The position numbers were made by a program, and so were the translations under genes. The notes below the pieces were generated by a model. That model was not told where the DNA came from. It was given only the letters and a program-made list of their open reading frames with translations, and did no database searches. Of a stretch of DNA of 64,000 nucleotides, positions 19,896 through 28,772 are shown one piece after another. The DNA is from Chloroflexi bacterium HGW-Chloroflexi-3 (lineage in GTDB: Bacteria > Chloroflexota > Anaerolineae > Anaerolineales > Anaerolineaceae). The stretch's first letter is position 1; every line of letters begins with the position of its first letter. The stretch lies in assembly GCA_002842045.1 (NCBI GenBank), contig PHBX01000023.1:17497-81496 (forward strand), given 5' to 3'.

Positions 19896-21233
19896 TTATT
19901 GCCAATTTTCAAGAACTGAGACAATTTTTGCCAGGAAATTATCGGCTGTCGATCCATCCAAAATACGATGGTCAAATGTAAATGAAAGGTAAACTATTGG
20001 TCGAATGGCAATCGCGTCATTAATGACCACCACCCGATTCTTGATGGCTCCTACACCCAATATGCCTGCCTGAGGTTGATTGATTACCGGGGTAGCAAAT
20101 AATGAACCTGCTGTCCCATGATTGGTGATCGAAAATGTTCCATCAATAACATCATCCGGTTTTAGCTGATGGATTCTTGCACGATTAACAAGGTCTCCAA
20201 TTACCCTTGCCAATCCCGATATCGAATAGCCATCCGCATTTTTGATGACTGGAACGATTAAACCTTCTTCATCCAATGAAGTAGCCAGTCCAATATTGAT
20301 TGCATTTTTTACAAGGATACCATTCTCAATCCAGGAAGAATTGACCAAAGGATATGTTCTTAATGCCAGTGCTGTCGCAGAGACAAAATAAGATGAATAA
20401 GTCAATCGTATTCCTTGTCTGGAAAAAAGTTCTTTATTGATCTTAAGATGATCACTCACCAGTTTCATATCCGCTTCCATTACAGTTGTCACATGCGGTG
20501 AAGTGTGTTTACTCATGACCATGTGATCTGCAATGGCTTTCCTCATTTTGGTTAATGGAACGATTTGATCCCCGGATGAAACCGGTGTTTGGACTTTTGT
20601 GGGTGCAACCTTTTCTTCTTTTTTTTCGACGGCGGGTTGCGTTGACTTGAATCGATCCGGGAACTGTAATTCTGTGGGTCTGAATAGATCACCTTCACCA
20701 GGAGTCTCCCAGGCAGCGGTTTCTGATTCAACTTCCGTATCGCCAGATTTTTCAATAAATTGAAGGACATCTTTTTTTGTGATCCGATTGTTGTTACCCG
20801 TTCCTTGGATCAAAGACAGATCGATATTATGTTCACGAGCCAGTCTCGCCACAACCGGTGATATAAAACCCAGGTCCCGGTCTCGTCCGACATCTCGCGT
20901 CGAAGCGATCGCTACGGATTTGGACTGTATGGGTTGGGTCGTTTCACTGGAAACCTCCTCCACGCTATTACCAACATCAGAAGGAACTTTTTCTTCAGGA
21001 ACACCAATCCACCCAAGAATTGTTCCTGCTTTGACAGTGGTGCCTTCTTCAACCAGTATCTTCAGCACAGTACCCGATGCTGGACTGGGAATCTCTGTAT
21101 TTACCTTGGCAGATTCAACTTCCATTAATGCATCAAATTCTTCAACACGATCTCCTTCTTTAACCAGCCACTTGATAAGTGTACCTTCAACAACTGATTC
21201 TCCTAATTGAGGCATTATTACTTTTTCCGGCAT
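19896..21233 (-). CDS. 2-oxoacid dehydrogenase dihydrolipoamide acyltransferase (E2)
   Basis: A 445-residue E2 with one N-terminal lipoyl domain (lipoyl Lys expected in MEVESAKVNTEIPSPASG, near residue 43), a Pro/Ser/Glu-rich linker, a peripheral subunit-binding domain (ISPVVARLAREHNIDLSLI, then NRITKKDVLQFIE), and a catalytic domain ending FTFDHRILDGSTADNFL with the HRxxDG active site. The single lipoyl domain and sequence style fit branched-chain or acetoin-type E2 proteins. AAAAGGAGG lies upstream of the ATG. It is 12 bp after E1 beta. Confidence 0.93.
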   Translation of the reverse strand: MPEKVIMPQLGESVVEGTLIKWLVKEGDRVEEFDALMEVESAKVNTEIPSPASGTVLKILVEEGTTVKAGTILGWIGVPEEKVPSDVGNSVEEVSSETTQPIQSKSVAIASTRDVGRDRDLGFISPVVARLAREHNIDLSLIQGTGNNNRITKKDVLQFIEKSGDTEVESETAAWETPGEGDLFRPTELQFPDRFKSTQPAVEKKEEKVAPTKVQTPVSSGDQIVPLTKMRKAIADHMVMSKHTSPHVTTVMEADMKLVSDHLKINKELFSRQGIRLTYSSYFVSATALALRTYPLVNSSWIENGILVKNAINIGLATSLDEEGLIVPVIKNADGYSISGLARVIGDLVNRARIHQLKPDDVIDGTFSITNHGTAGSLFATPVINQPQAGILGVGAIKNRVVVINDAIAIRPIVYLSFTFDHRILDGSTADNFLAKIVSVLENWQ

Positions 21234-21245
21234 GCTTACCTCCTT

Positions 21246-22229
21246 TTAGTAACGGGCCAGTTCAAGCGCCGATTTGAAAATTTTCTCTGGATTTACCATA
21301 AACCATTCCTGCATTGGATGGCTGAATGGCACAGCTGGTACATCCGGACCAGCTAAGCGACGAATAGGCGCGTCCAGGTCATTGAATCCATGCTCAGCAA
21401 TAATCGCAGAAATTTCTCCACCGTAGCCACCTGTCAGGTTGTCCTCATGAACGATCAAAGCCTTTCCTGTCTTTTTGACCGACTCGAGAATTGTGTTGCG
21501 ATCAACCGGATATAGGGTTCGTAAATCTATCACTTCAGCCGAATAACCTTCCTGTTCCAACTGTTCCGCTGCCTGCAGTGCATAATAATGCATCATTCCA
21601 TAGGCAAAAATTGTCAAATCCTCACCAAACCGTGAAACTCTGGCTGGTCCAATTGGCACTACATACTCCTCATCTGGAACTTCACCTTTGATCAGTCGAT
21701 AACCTTTTTTGGGTTCCAAAAAAATAACAGGGTTCGGATCCCGGACAGCTGATTTTAATAATCCCTTTGCATCATAGGGACTTGAGGGAATGACAACCTT
21801 TAATCCCGGAACATGTGCAAAGAAAGCTTCTACACTTTGTGAATGGTACAAACCTCCCCCAATTCCACCCCCATAAGGAGCACGAATGACCATCGGCACT
21901 GTCCAGGTTGCATTTGAGCGATAGGTCATCTTTGCAGCTTCACTGATAATTTGATTGAACGCGGGAAAAATGAAATCAGCAAATTGTATTTCACAGATCG
22001 GTTTCATCCCATATAAAGCTGCTCCAATTCCTACACCAACAATGGATAATTCTGCTAAAGGAGAATCAATTACACGATCCGCCCCAAATTTTTCAAATAA
22101 CCCCACTGTAGCCCTGAAAACACCCCCTCGTTGCCCAACATCTTCCCCAACAATGAAGACATTTTCATCTCGGGCTAATTCTTCATCCATTGCGTCACGG
22201 ATGGCTTCCACCATTGATTTTTCAGACAT
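21246..22229 (-). CDS. 2-oxoacid dehydrogenase E1 component, beta subunit
   Basis: A 327-residue subunit of the thiamine-diphosphate E1 enzyme, starting MSEKSMVEAIRDAMDEELAR. Family marks include FIVGEDVGQRGGVFRAT, GVGIGAALYGMKPICEIQF, RAPYGGGIGGGLYHSQSVEA and the C-terminal RRLAGPDVPAVPFSHPMQEW. The start at 22229, with GAGGTG 4 nt upstream, is chosen over the longest frame at 22289; it overlaps the end of E1 alpha by 8 bp. The beta subunit carries the Glu that activates the cofactor. Confidence 0.94.
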   Translation of the reverse strand: MSEKSMVEAIRDAMDEELARDENVFIVGEDVGQRGGVFRATVGLFEKFGADRVIDSPLAELSIVGVGIGAALYGMKPICEIQFADFIFPAFNQIISEAAKMTYRSNATWTVPMVIRAPYGGGIGGGLYHSQSVEAFFAHVPGLKVVIPSSPYDAKGLLKSAVRDPNPVIFLEPKKGYRLIKGEVPDEEYVVPIGPARVSRFGEDLTIFAYGMMHYYALQAAEQLEQEGYSAEVIDLRTLYPVDRNTILESVKKTGKALIVHEDNLTGGYGGEISAIIAEHGFNDLDAPIRRLAGPDVPAVPFSHPMQEWFMVNPEKIFKSALELARY

Positions 22230-23205
22230 TGGGCACCTCTTCAGCATACACCGGGTAAGCAGCTTCTTGTGCGGTAGGATAGGGAGCATCTTCAGCTAAC
22301 TTCACAGCATCTGTAACCATTTGTTTTGCTTTTTTATCCAAACCTTCCAAATCTTTTTCAGTGTAAATTCCCTCATCCATCAATCTTTTTTGGGTCAATA
22401 ACAATGGATCAAATTTTTTATTTTCTTCAACTTCTTCTCGTGAGCGGTATGTACGATCGTCATCATCTGATGAATGTGGTGTTATTCGATACATTTTCGC
22501 TTCCACCAATGCTGGTCCTTTTCCATTTCGGGCGGCATCTGCTAACTCTGCAATGATTTTATAAACTGCAAAAACATCAGTTCCGTCAATCATTTGACCT
22601 GGAAGTCCAAGTCCACAGGCCTTATCTGCTGCACTCTTGACTGCCATCTGCATTTCCGGTGGGACAGAGATTGCATATTGGTTATTCTGCACCAAAAATA
22701 TCACCGGTAATTGGTGCACTGCCGCCCAATTGACAGCTTCATACCATTCCCCTTGCGAAGTGGATCCCTCGCCAATGGTTGTCAAAACTACTTTCTTTTC
22801 TTTCTTGATCTTTATAGCCAGACCAATACCTGCTGCGTGAACTGCCTGTGTAGCAACAGGCGCGGAATGGCTGACAGCATTAACCCTTCTTAATCCAAAA
22901 TGACTGGGCATCTGCCTTGATCCTGAGCTTGGTTCCCCAGCCTTGCCCATCAGACTTAACATGAATTCTTCGGGGGTTAATCCTAAACTTACCATCAATG
23001 CCAGATCACGATAATATGGGGTCACCCAATCGTGTCCACGTTTTAATGCAAAAGCTGCTCCTACCTGCGCTGCCTCATGTCCGATGCCGGAAATATGAAA
23101 AGCAATTTTTCCTTGCCGATGTAATACCCAGGCACGTTCATCCAGGCGACGTGAAAGCAACATCATCCAGTACATTTCCTTTTTTAATTCACTGGACAAT
23201 TCCAT
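22222..23205 (-). CDS. 2-oxoacid dehydrogenase E1 component, alpha subunit (probably branched-chain type)
   Basis: A 327-residue thiamine-diphosphate subunit. The cofactor motif is GEGSTSQGEWYEAVNWAAV followed by QNNQYAISVP. The segments GSRQMPSHFG and YRITPHSSDDDDRTYRSREEV resemble branched-chain 2-oxoacid dehydrogenase E1 alpha more than pyruvate dehydrogenase, so oxidation of Val/Leu/Ile-derived oxoacids to branched acyl-CoA is the favoured role; pyruvate or acetoin cannot be excluded. It heads the operon behind GGAGGAG, with a promoter-like region holding several inverted repeats directly upstream. Confidence 0.9.
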   Translation of the reverse strand: MELSSELKKEMYWMMLLSRRLDERAWVLHRQGKIAFHISGIGHEAAQVGAAFALKRGHDWVTPYYRDLALMVSLGLTPEEFMLSLMGKAGEPSSGSRQMPSHFGLRRVNAVSHSAPVATQAVHAAGIGLAIKIKKEKKVVLTTIGEGSTSQGEWYEAVNWAAVHQLPVIFLVQNNQYAISVPPEMQMAVKSAADKACGLGLPGQMIDGTDVFAVYKIIAELADAARNGKGPALVEAKMYRITPHSSDDDDRTYRSREEVEENKKFDPLLLTQKRLMDEGIYTEKDLEGLDKKAKQMVTDAVKLAEDAPYPTAQEAAYPVYAEEVPNV

Positions 23206-23231
23206 TCATTCTCCTCCAGTTGTAGATTAAT

Positions 23232-23286
23232 CTGGTTTGTGAAAATCCCAAACCAGTAATAACTAATTTAACATTAAGTGTATCAA
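23232..23286 (-). promoter_or_regulatory. Promoter and abutting inverted repeat upstream of E1 alpha
   Basis: On the minus strand TTGATA (23286-23281), an 18-bp spacer and TTATTA (23262-23257) form a plausible promoter. Directly downstream, across the expected start point, CTGGTTTG (23232-23239) and CAAACCAG (23249-23256) form a perfect 8-bp inverted repeat with a 9-bp centre. No T-run follows, so it is more likely an operator or leader hairpin than a terminator. Confidence 0.45.
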
Positions 23287-23296
23287 AATCCCACCC

Positions 23297-23328
23297 AGGT
23301 TTCAAACCTTACCATTTACACGTGTAAA
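23297..23328. promoter_or_regulatory. Two palindromes upstream of the E1 alpha promoter
   Basis: AGGTTTCAAACCT (23297-23309) is a 13-bp palindrome sharing the GGTTT/AAACC half-sites of the downstream repeat at 23232-23256. TTTACACGTGTAAA (23315-23328) is a perfect 14-bp palindrome with no loop, so it cannot be a hairpin terminator. Both look like protein binding sites; the regulator is unknown. Confidence 0.4.
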
Positions 23329-23340
23329 AAAATGAATGGA

Positions 23341-24699
23341 TTAATTGGTTTGGTTGATGGTGATGCGATTATGTTCAATAATTGACAACATTTCTTCGTT
23401 TGAGGCAAACTTAAAGTGCTCAAGACCTCTTTCAGCTGCAATTTTATTTTCCACAACGAGTAGACTATTCAAATCAAATTTATCGACAGTTCTTTTATTC
23501 CTGCTTCGAATAAAGCTTTCGATCTTTTCAATATTACCGCTGGAAGAATTCTCGAGCGTTTGTAAATACATTTCAATGGCTTGTACTGCATTAACACCAT
23601 CTTTTCGGGCATTTCCTACCAAACCATCACTTGCTTTTCTAGCCCAACCGGCTAAAAATACATCCTCAATTATTTTTAAAGAAATCGGATCAAAGCTTTC
23701 ATACGAAATTCCATTGATTGGAAAACGTGGTTTTAGGTTCTTTACAAATTCGTTGCGATCAAAAGGAAGACCGAAATTCGGATCAATCGCATCCCCGATG
23801 GCGAATATAACTGTATCAACTTCCATCATTGATTTTCGACCTGTTCCCCTGGCTTTGATGGATCCATTCTCATTAATGAGCGTAGTTTCTTCAATTTCTA
23901 ACCCTACTATCTCATGATTTTCATTTCCCATCATACCAACAGGTGAAGCTAAAAATTTGATTCTGAAAACGGAGTCTGAATTCGTTTCCTCCGCATTTGG
24001 AAATGCCTCGCGAATGAATTTGACCGATTCATAAGGATCCTGTCCCAAAGAATTCATCAGTGGAGTGACACGATCAATTTCTGCAAGATAATCATCCATA
24101 TCAAGATTTTTTACAATATATTCGAGTTCCTTACGGGTAAATTTAACTTCAGCAGGTCCGCGACGTGCAATTGCTGTAACCTCTTCAACATCTTTTTCCG
24201 TAATAAGATAACGGGCAATATCCATCATTACATTACCAACCCCAATGATAGCTACCTTTTTTCCTATTTTGAAATCATGTGAACTGAAAGGAGGAAGTTG
24301 ATTGAAGTGGTATACGATATCTTTGGCGTGGTAGCATCCAATTAAATCCTCCCCAGGGATACCCAACCATTTTGTTCCCTGTGCACCTGTGGTCACCAGA
24401 ATTGCATCAAATCCAAGGTTTCGTAAATCATTTAAGGAAATCTCAGATTTTTCTCCCACAACAAGATTTCCAAAATAAGAAACATTCTCATTGGCGATAA
24501 TTGAGTAAAACTGCTTCCTCAAGCCTTCTTTTATTTTATGTTTTGTGGGATAAATTCCATATTCTGCCAGTCCACCAGGTTTAATATCCCTATTTAATAG
24601 AGTCACTTTGTGATCGTTGCTGGCCAATTCTTTTGCTGCAAAAATTCCTGCAGGACCTGCTCCAATAACCGCAATACAACGTGATGTATTAATATTCAT
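23341..24699 (-). CDS. Ferredoxin/flavodoxin-NADP reductase, adrenodoxin-reductase type
   Basis: A 452-residue FAD and NADP enzyme of the FprA/adrenodoxin reductase group. FAD motif IAVIGAGPAGIFAAKEL (residues 9-25), GGLAEYGIYPTKHKIKEGL, the NADP motif VAIIGVGNVMMDIARYL, and AIARRGPAEVKFTRKEL match the family. The late segment VFLAGWARKASDGLVGNARKDG holds the conserved GWxxxGxxG-like region (here the Gly after ARK is SDG). The last 60 residues are an extension past the usual end. It probably shuttles electrons between ferredoxin and NADPH. It lies upstream of the E1 alpha control region as a separate transcript. Confidence 0.85.
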   Translation of the reverse strand: MNINTSRCIAVIGAGPAGIFAAKELASNDHKVTLLNRDIKPGGLAEYGIYPTKHKIKEGLRKQFYSIIANENVSYFGNLVVGEKSEISLNDLRNLGFDAILVTTGAQGTKWLGIPGEDLIGCYHAKDIVYHFNQLPPFSSHDFKIGKKVAIIGVGNVMMDIARYLITEKDVEEVTAIARRGPAEVKFTRKELEYIVKNLDMDDYLAEIDRVTPLMNSLGQDPYESVKFIREAFPNAEETNSDSVFRIKFLASPVGMMGNENHEIVGLEIEETTLINENGSIKARGTGRKSMMEVDTVIFAIGDAIDPNFGLPFDRNEFVKNLKPRFPINGISYESFDPISLKIIEDVFLAGWARKASDGLVGNARKDGVNAVQAIEMYLQTLENSSSGNIEKIESFIRSRNKRTVDKFDLNSLLVVENKIAAERGLEHFKFASNEEMLSIIEHNRITINQTN

Positions 24700-24739
24700 A
24701 TAGAATAATCCTTAAGGTTCAATAATAAAATCAACTATT

Positions 24740-24768
24740 TATATAATTATAATCGGATATTCAATCAA
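24740..24768 (-). promoter_or_regulatory. Possible promoter of the ferredoxin-NADP reductase gene
   Basis: On the minus strand TTGATT (24768-24763), a 17-bp spacer and TATATA (24745-24740), 40 bp before the ATG. The region is very AT-rich, so chance matches are likely. Confidence 0.35.
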
Positions 24769-24891
24769 ATATTGATTTTTTATTTATTAAAGGTTGTGCT
24801 ATATTTTTTGAAAGGCAATGTAATCGTTTTATTCAGATGATTAGATAAAATTAAATTGACGTCCTTACATTCGCACAGCTAAAGGTTGATA

Positions 24892-26187
24892 ATGGATAGC
24901 CCAACTAAAATAAGGCTCGAAAATGGATTATCGGTTCTATTAAAAGAGATTCACTCTGCACCTATTATCAGTCTTTGGACGTGGTACAGGGTCGGGTCGC
25001 GATCTGAAAAACCTGGATTCACGGGCATATCTCACTGGGTTGAACACATGCAATTTAAAGGAACGGAGAAGTACCCTGCAACCGTTATGGACAGATTGAT
25101 AGCCCGTGAAGGTGGTGTTTGGAATGCATTCACCCATGTGGATTGGACAACCTATTTTGAATCAATGCCTGCCAACAAAATTGATTTAGCGATAGATTTG
25201 GAAGCTGATCGAATGGTGAACAGCTTATTCAGTCCATCTGATGTTGAATCAGAAAGAACAGTCATCATTTCCGAGAAAGAAGGCAAAGATAATGAGCCAT
25301 TTCTCAGACTGAATAATGCTGTCAACGAAGCTGCATTTTTATCTCACCCTTATCGAAATGAGGTAATTGGAAGCCTGGAGGATTTACGACGAATTCAAAG
25401 AGATGACCTCTACCATCACTATCGAAAATACTACCAACCGGCCAACGCGATTATCTCGATAGCAGGCGATTTCAATACTTCAGAAATGATCGAAAAAATC
25501 CAAAATAAATTTATGCATATTTCATCTGAATTTCTTCCTGATCCAGAAATTCAACCAGAGCATGAAATACAGAAGAAAAAAGAAATTCTTTTATCCGGCC
25601 CGGGTGATACCATATTTATTCAAATAGCATATCGATCTCCCAGCGCTAATGATCCTGATTTTTTTGGCTTTACGATATTGGATAGTTTGTTATCGGGTCC
25701 AGCCAGCTTGAACATGTTTGGAGGAGGAGGAACATCAAACAGAACCAGTCGATTATACAAAAAAATCGTTGACAAGAGATTAGCCGTAAGCCTGGCAGGC
25801 GGGCTTCAGGCAACCTTAGACCCACACTTGTACGATCTATCCATCTCGCTACACCAGGGACAAGATCCTGAAATTGTCATCAAAACGATCGATCAGGAGA
25901 TTGAAAGATTGACCGAAAAAAGAATCCTGAGATCGGAAATTCAAAGGGCTGTAAAACAAGCTCGGGCTATGTTTGCTTACGGATTGGAAAATATCACCAA
26001 TCAAGCATTTTGGCTTGGATATTCGGAAAGTTTTGCTGAATATGATTGGTACTCAAGTTATTTGGATCGGCTGAATGAGATAAAACCACAAGATATACAA
26101 AGGGTTGCTGAAAAATATCTCCATCCGGAAAAGCGAGTTATTGGAATCTATCATCCTGATTATTCTGAAAGTAAGCAATCATTATGA
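24892..26187 (+). CDS. M16 family zinc peptidase, catalytic subunit
   Basis: A 431-residue member of the M16 (insulinase/processing peptidase) family. The inverted zinc motif HWVEH with the following MQFKGTEKYP is intact near residue 46, and the downstream ligand Glu lies in SERTVIISEKEG. The C-terminal half is the second M16 domain. The ATG at 24892 is chosen, with AAAGGTTG upstream; the longest frame begins at a TTG two codons earlier. It overlaps the next M16 gene by 4 bp. The pair fits the two-subunit design in which one member is catalytic. Confidence 0.92.
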   Translation: MDSPTKIRLENGLSVLLKEIHSAPIISLWTWYRVGSRSEKPGFTGISHWVEHMQFKGTEKYPATVMDRLIAREGGVWNAFTHVDWTTYFESMPANKIDLAIDLEADRMVNSLFSPSDVESERTVIISEKEGKDNEPFLRLNNAVNEAAFLSHPYRNEVIGSLEDLRRIQRDDLYHHYRKYYQPANAIISIAGDFNTSEMIEKIQNKFMHISSEFLPDPEIQPEHEIQKKKEILLSGPGDTIFIQIAYRSPSANDPDFFGFTILDSLLSGPASLNMFGGGGTSNRTSRLYKKIVDKRLAVSLAGGLQATLDPHLYDLSISLHQGQDPEIVIKTIDQEIERLTEKRILRSEIQRAVKQARAMFAYGLENITNQAFWLGYSESFAEYDWYSSYLDRLNEIKPQDIQRVAEKYLHPEKRVIGIYHPDYSESKQSL

Positions 26188-27461
26188 CCTATCAAAATTT
26201 GTGGAACCATTTACCAGGCGAAGATACCATCAATCGTGTTGTGTTACCTAATGGTATAATTTTATTAACAAAATCCGATTTTAATAGTCCCTCAATTGTA
26301 ATCAGCGGTTATTTGAATTCTGGTTCAATTCATGATCCGAAAGAAAAGCTTGGGCTTAGTCTTTTTACTTCCTATGCACTCATGCGCGGATCTGTATTCC
26401 ATCGCCATAGAAGAATATACAATGATTTAGAAACGGCTGGTGCAACGCTTGGATTCAGTAGCAGTATTCAATCCACCAGTTTTGGTGGGAAATCATTGGT
26501 TGAAGATTTACCATTATTGCTGAAGACATTATCCGAAGCAATGCGTTGGCCAATCTTTCCACCAATCCAATTAAAAATCCTATTATCTCAAATCATCACA
26601 GGATTACAGTTACGTGAACAAGATACCGGTGAACGTGCTTCATTAAAATTTGACGAGGTACTTTTTCCCAACCATCCCTACGGACGCTCTGAAGAAGGAT
26701 CGATAGAAACATTAAGAAGAATAAAAAGATCGGATCTGGTTAAATTTCATCAACAATTTTATGGACCTTTTGGAATGGTCATCACAATTGTAGGCGCTAT
26801 CGAACACCAAAAAGCGGTTGATCTTGTACACCGTACTTTAGGGGATTGGGAAAACCCGATCTGGGTGCCACCACCAACGATACCTGAGGTTACTAATAAG
26901 AAGTTTTCTTATCGTGAAAAAATATCCATACCTGGTAAATTTCAAACTGATATTATTATGGGCAGTTATGGTCCCCAAAGAACATCGAAAGAATTCCTGA
27001 TAGCTTCATTAGGGAATAACATTCTTGGTCAATTTGGAATGATGGGAAGAATTGGTGAAGCTGTAAGAGAAAAATCTGGACTTGCATATTACGCTTCCAC
27101 GGCATTAAATGCCTGGCAAAGTGCAGGTACCTGGGAGATTACTGCCGGTGTAAATCCCAATAACATTGAAAAAACAATTGAGATCATTCAGGATGAAGTA
27201 TTCCGTTTTGTGAGCGAACCTGTCTCTGATCAGGAATTAGCTGATTCTAAATCAAATTTGATCGGATTGATTCCTCTTTCCATTGAGTCAAATGCAGGGG
27301 TAGCAAATGCAATTATCCGGATGGAAAGATACAAATTAGGACTTAATTATTTACGGGAATATCCTGACATGATATCGGGTATTACCAAAGAACAAATTCT
27401 TCAGGTATCTCAAAAATATCTTGATCCAAAACATTTAGTTATTATCAGTGCAGGAACTTGA
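26184..27461 (+). CDS. M16 family protein lacking the zinc motif (partner subunit)
   Basis: A 425-residue M16-fold protein. Where the catalytic partner has HxxEH, this one reads LSLFTSYALMRGS, so it has no zinc site and is presumably structural, forming one wall of the peptidase chamber. The conserved NHPYGRSEEGSIETLRRIKRSDLVKFH block and the R/Y-bearing GRIGEAVREKSGLAYY segment near the C-terminus are kept, as in processing peptidase alpha-type subunits. Start and stop are coupled to the neighbours, so it is co-translated with the active subunit. Confidence 0.92.
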   Translation: MTYQNLWNHLPGEDTINRVVLPNGIILLTKSDFNSPSIVISGYLNSGSIHDPKEKLGLSLFTSYALMRGSVFHRHRRIYNDLETAGATLGFSSSIQSTSFGGKSLVEDLPLLLKTLSEAMRWPIFPPIQLKILLSQIITGLQLREQDTGERASLKFDEVLFPNHPYGRSEEGSIETLRRIKRSDLVKFHQQFYGPFGMVITIVGAIEHQKAVDLVHRTLGDWENPIWVPPPTIPEVTNKKFSYREKISIPGKFQTDIIMGSYGPQRTSKEFLIASLGNNILGQFGMMGRIGEAVREKSGLAYYASTALNAWQSAGTWEITAGVNPNNIEKTIEIIQDEVFRFVSEPVSDQELADSKSNLIGLIPLSIESNAGVANAIIRMERYKLGLNYLREYPDMISGITKEQILQVSQKYLDPKHLVIISAGT

Positions 27462-27468
27462 GATTCGT

Positions 27469-27828
27469 ATGCTAAGAAATGGTGTTGATATTATTGAAAT
27501 TGAGCGTTTAGAGAAAATTCGCCCAGGAATCAGAGCACGTTTTATAAACCGTGTTTATACAGAAACTGAGAAGGAAATTTGTGGTAATAATTACGCCTGT
27601 TTGGCAGGTCGATTTGCAGCCAAAGAGGCTGTATCAAAAGTCCTTGGAACTGGTATAGGTGAAATAAGATGGAAGGACATCGAAATATTACGGGTAGAAG
27701 AAGGGCAACCCATCATTAAGTTGCACGCTAATGCCAAATTGAAAGAAATAGAGTTAGGAATTCATCATTGGGCAATCAGTATTTCACATGGTAGAACTTT
27801 GGCCATTGCATTTGTCATTGCTCAATAA
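27469..27828 (+). CDS. acpS: Holo-[acyl-carrier-protein] synthase
   Basis: A 119-residue phosphopantetheinyl transferase that activates acyl carrier protein with a CoA-derived arm. NGVDIIEIERLEK has the metal-binding Asp, and LAGRFAAKEAVSKVLGTGIG the catalytic WxxKEA-type helix; ISISHGRTLAIAFV is the usual end. Length is normal. The ATG at 27469 is chosen over an upstream GTG at 27448 that would overlap the M16 gene. It is likely co-transcribed with the M16 pair. Confidence 0.93.
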   Translation: MLRNGVDIIEIERLEKIRPGIRARFINRVYTETEKEICGNNYACLAGRFAAKEAVSKVLGTGIGEIRWKDIEILRVEEGQPIIKLHANAKLKEIELGIHHWAISISHGRTLAIAFVIAQ

Positions 27829-27872
27829 TTTTAAGAATATTAAAGTACGGTTACAGGTAAAATTCATTAACA

Positions 27873-28529
27873 ATGAAAATTCTTGCTGTAAGTGATGTTG
27901 AGCTGGGATATTTATATCAACCAAAAATCGTTGATCGTTTTTATGATGTTGATCTTATACTGAGTTGCGGTGATCTACCGCATTATTATTTAGAATACAT
28001 GATTTCCATGCTCAATATTCCGCTGTACTATGTCAATGGGAACCATGCAAATAAACTAGAATTCACAACTGGCAGTGAACGAAATTATCCATGGGGAGCA
28101 CAAAATATACATAAAAGAAGTGTTACTGATGATACAGGATTGTTATTAGCCGGGATTGAAGGTTGCTTAAGATACAATCTGGGTGATTTTCAATATACAC
28201 AATCAGAGATGTGGGTACTCGTTTATAAACTAATCCCAAAATTAATCCTCAATAAAATCAGATATGGGCGATTTCTGGACATATTCCTGTCTCATGCACC
28301 ACCCTGGAAAATTCACGACCAGGATGATTTGCCACATCAAGGGATAAAAGCATTTCGGTGGCTCATAAAAGTCTTCAAACCTACGTATCACCTTCATGGG
28401 CACATCCATGTCTACAGAAATGATGCAGTGACAATGACCCGGTTTATGAATACCGGTGTGGTTAATTGTTATGGTTATAAGGAATTAAGCTTTGATATTC
28501 GTCCTTACATTAATAATAAATCTAATTAA
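27873..28529 (+). CDS. Calcineurin-like metallophosphoesterase
   Basis: A 218-residue protein with the metallophosphoesterase blocks LILSCGDLPHYY (GDxx), YVNGNHA (GNH), FLSHAPPW and HLHGHIHVY. The first block reads SDVELGYLY, so the normal DxH is DxE; the metal site is therefore slightly unusual but other ligands are present. Substrate unknown. It is 44 bp after acpS and converges with the minus-strand two-gene unit, overlapping its last 4 bp. Confidence 0.82.
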   Translation: MKILAVSDVELGYLYQPKIVDRFYDVDLILSCGDLPHYYLEYMISMLNIPLYYVNGNHANKLEFTTGSERNYPWGAQNIHKRSVTDDTGLLLAGIEGCLRYNLGDFQYTQSEMWVLVYKLIPKLILNKIRYGRFLDIFLSHAPPWKIHDQDDLPHQGIKAFRWLIKVFKPTYHLHGHIHVYRNDAVTMTRFMNTGVVNCYGYKELSFDIRPYINNKSN

Positions 28530-28759
28530 GCAATTTGTTGCTTCATTCCAATCCAAATATGGTCAGGGGACAGTCCTACATTATAGTTAAATTCAATTTC
28601 AGAACCTGAGTCGAGTAATTTACCATCAAATTTAGGGTTTAAAAAACATATAGTTGGTTCGCTGCCAAATTTCTTCTGATAATATTGAACAGCGAATTTG
28701 ATTTTTTCATTGATATTTTTATGTGGGTCGTTATCGAACCAAATCATTCCTGTTGCCAT
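28526..28759 (-). CDS. Conserved-looking 77-residue protein of unknown function
   Basis: A small protein starting MATGMIWFDNDPHKNINEKI. It has a helix-forming middle (NEKIKFAVQYYQKKFG) and a beta-rich end, and no membrane segment. No family is recognised. A strong GGAGG lies 4 nt before the ATG, and it sits 13 bp downstream of the degenerate FtsK-like gene, so it is probably the second gene of that regulated unit. Its role may be tied to its partner, but that is inference. Confidence 0.72.
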   Translation of the reverse strand: MATGMIWFDNDPHKNINEKIKFAVQYYQKKFGSEPTICFLNPKFDGKLLDSGSEIEFNYNVGLSPDHIWIGMKQQIA

Positions 28760-28772
28760 AATCCTCCAACAA

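Noticed and set aside
23315..23328. TTTACACGTGTAAA as a terminator of the ferredoxin reductase gene
   Set aside because: The palindrome has no loop, so it cannot fold as an RNA hairpin; a protein site is more likely.
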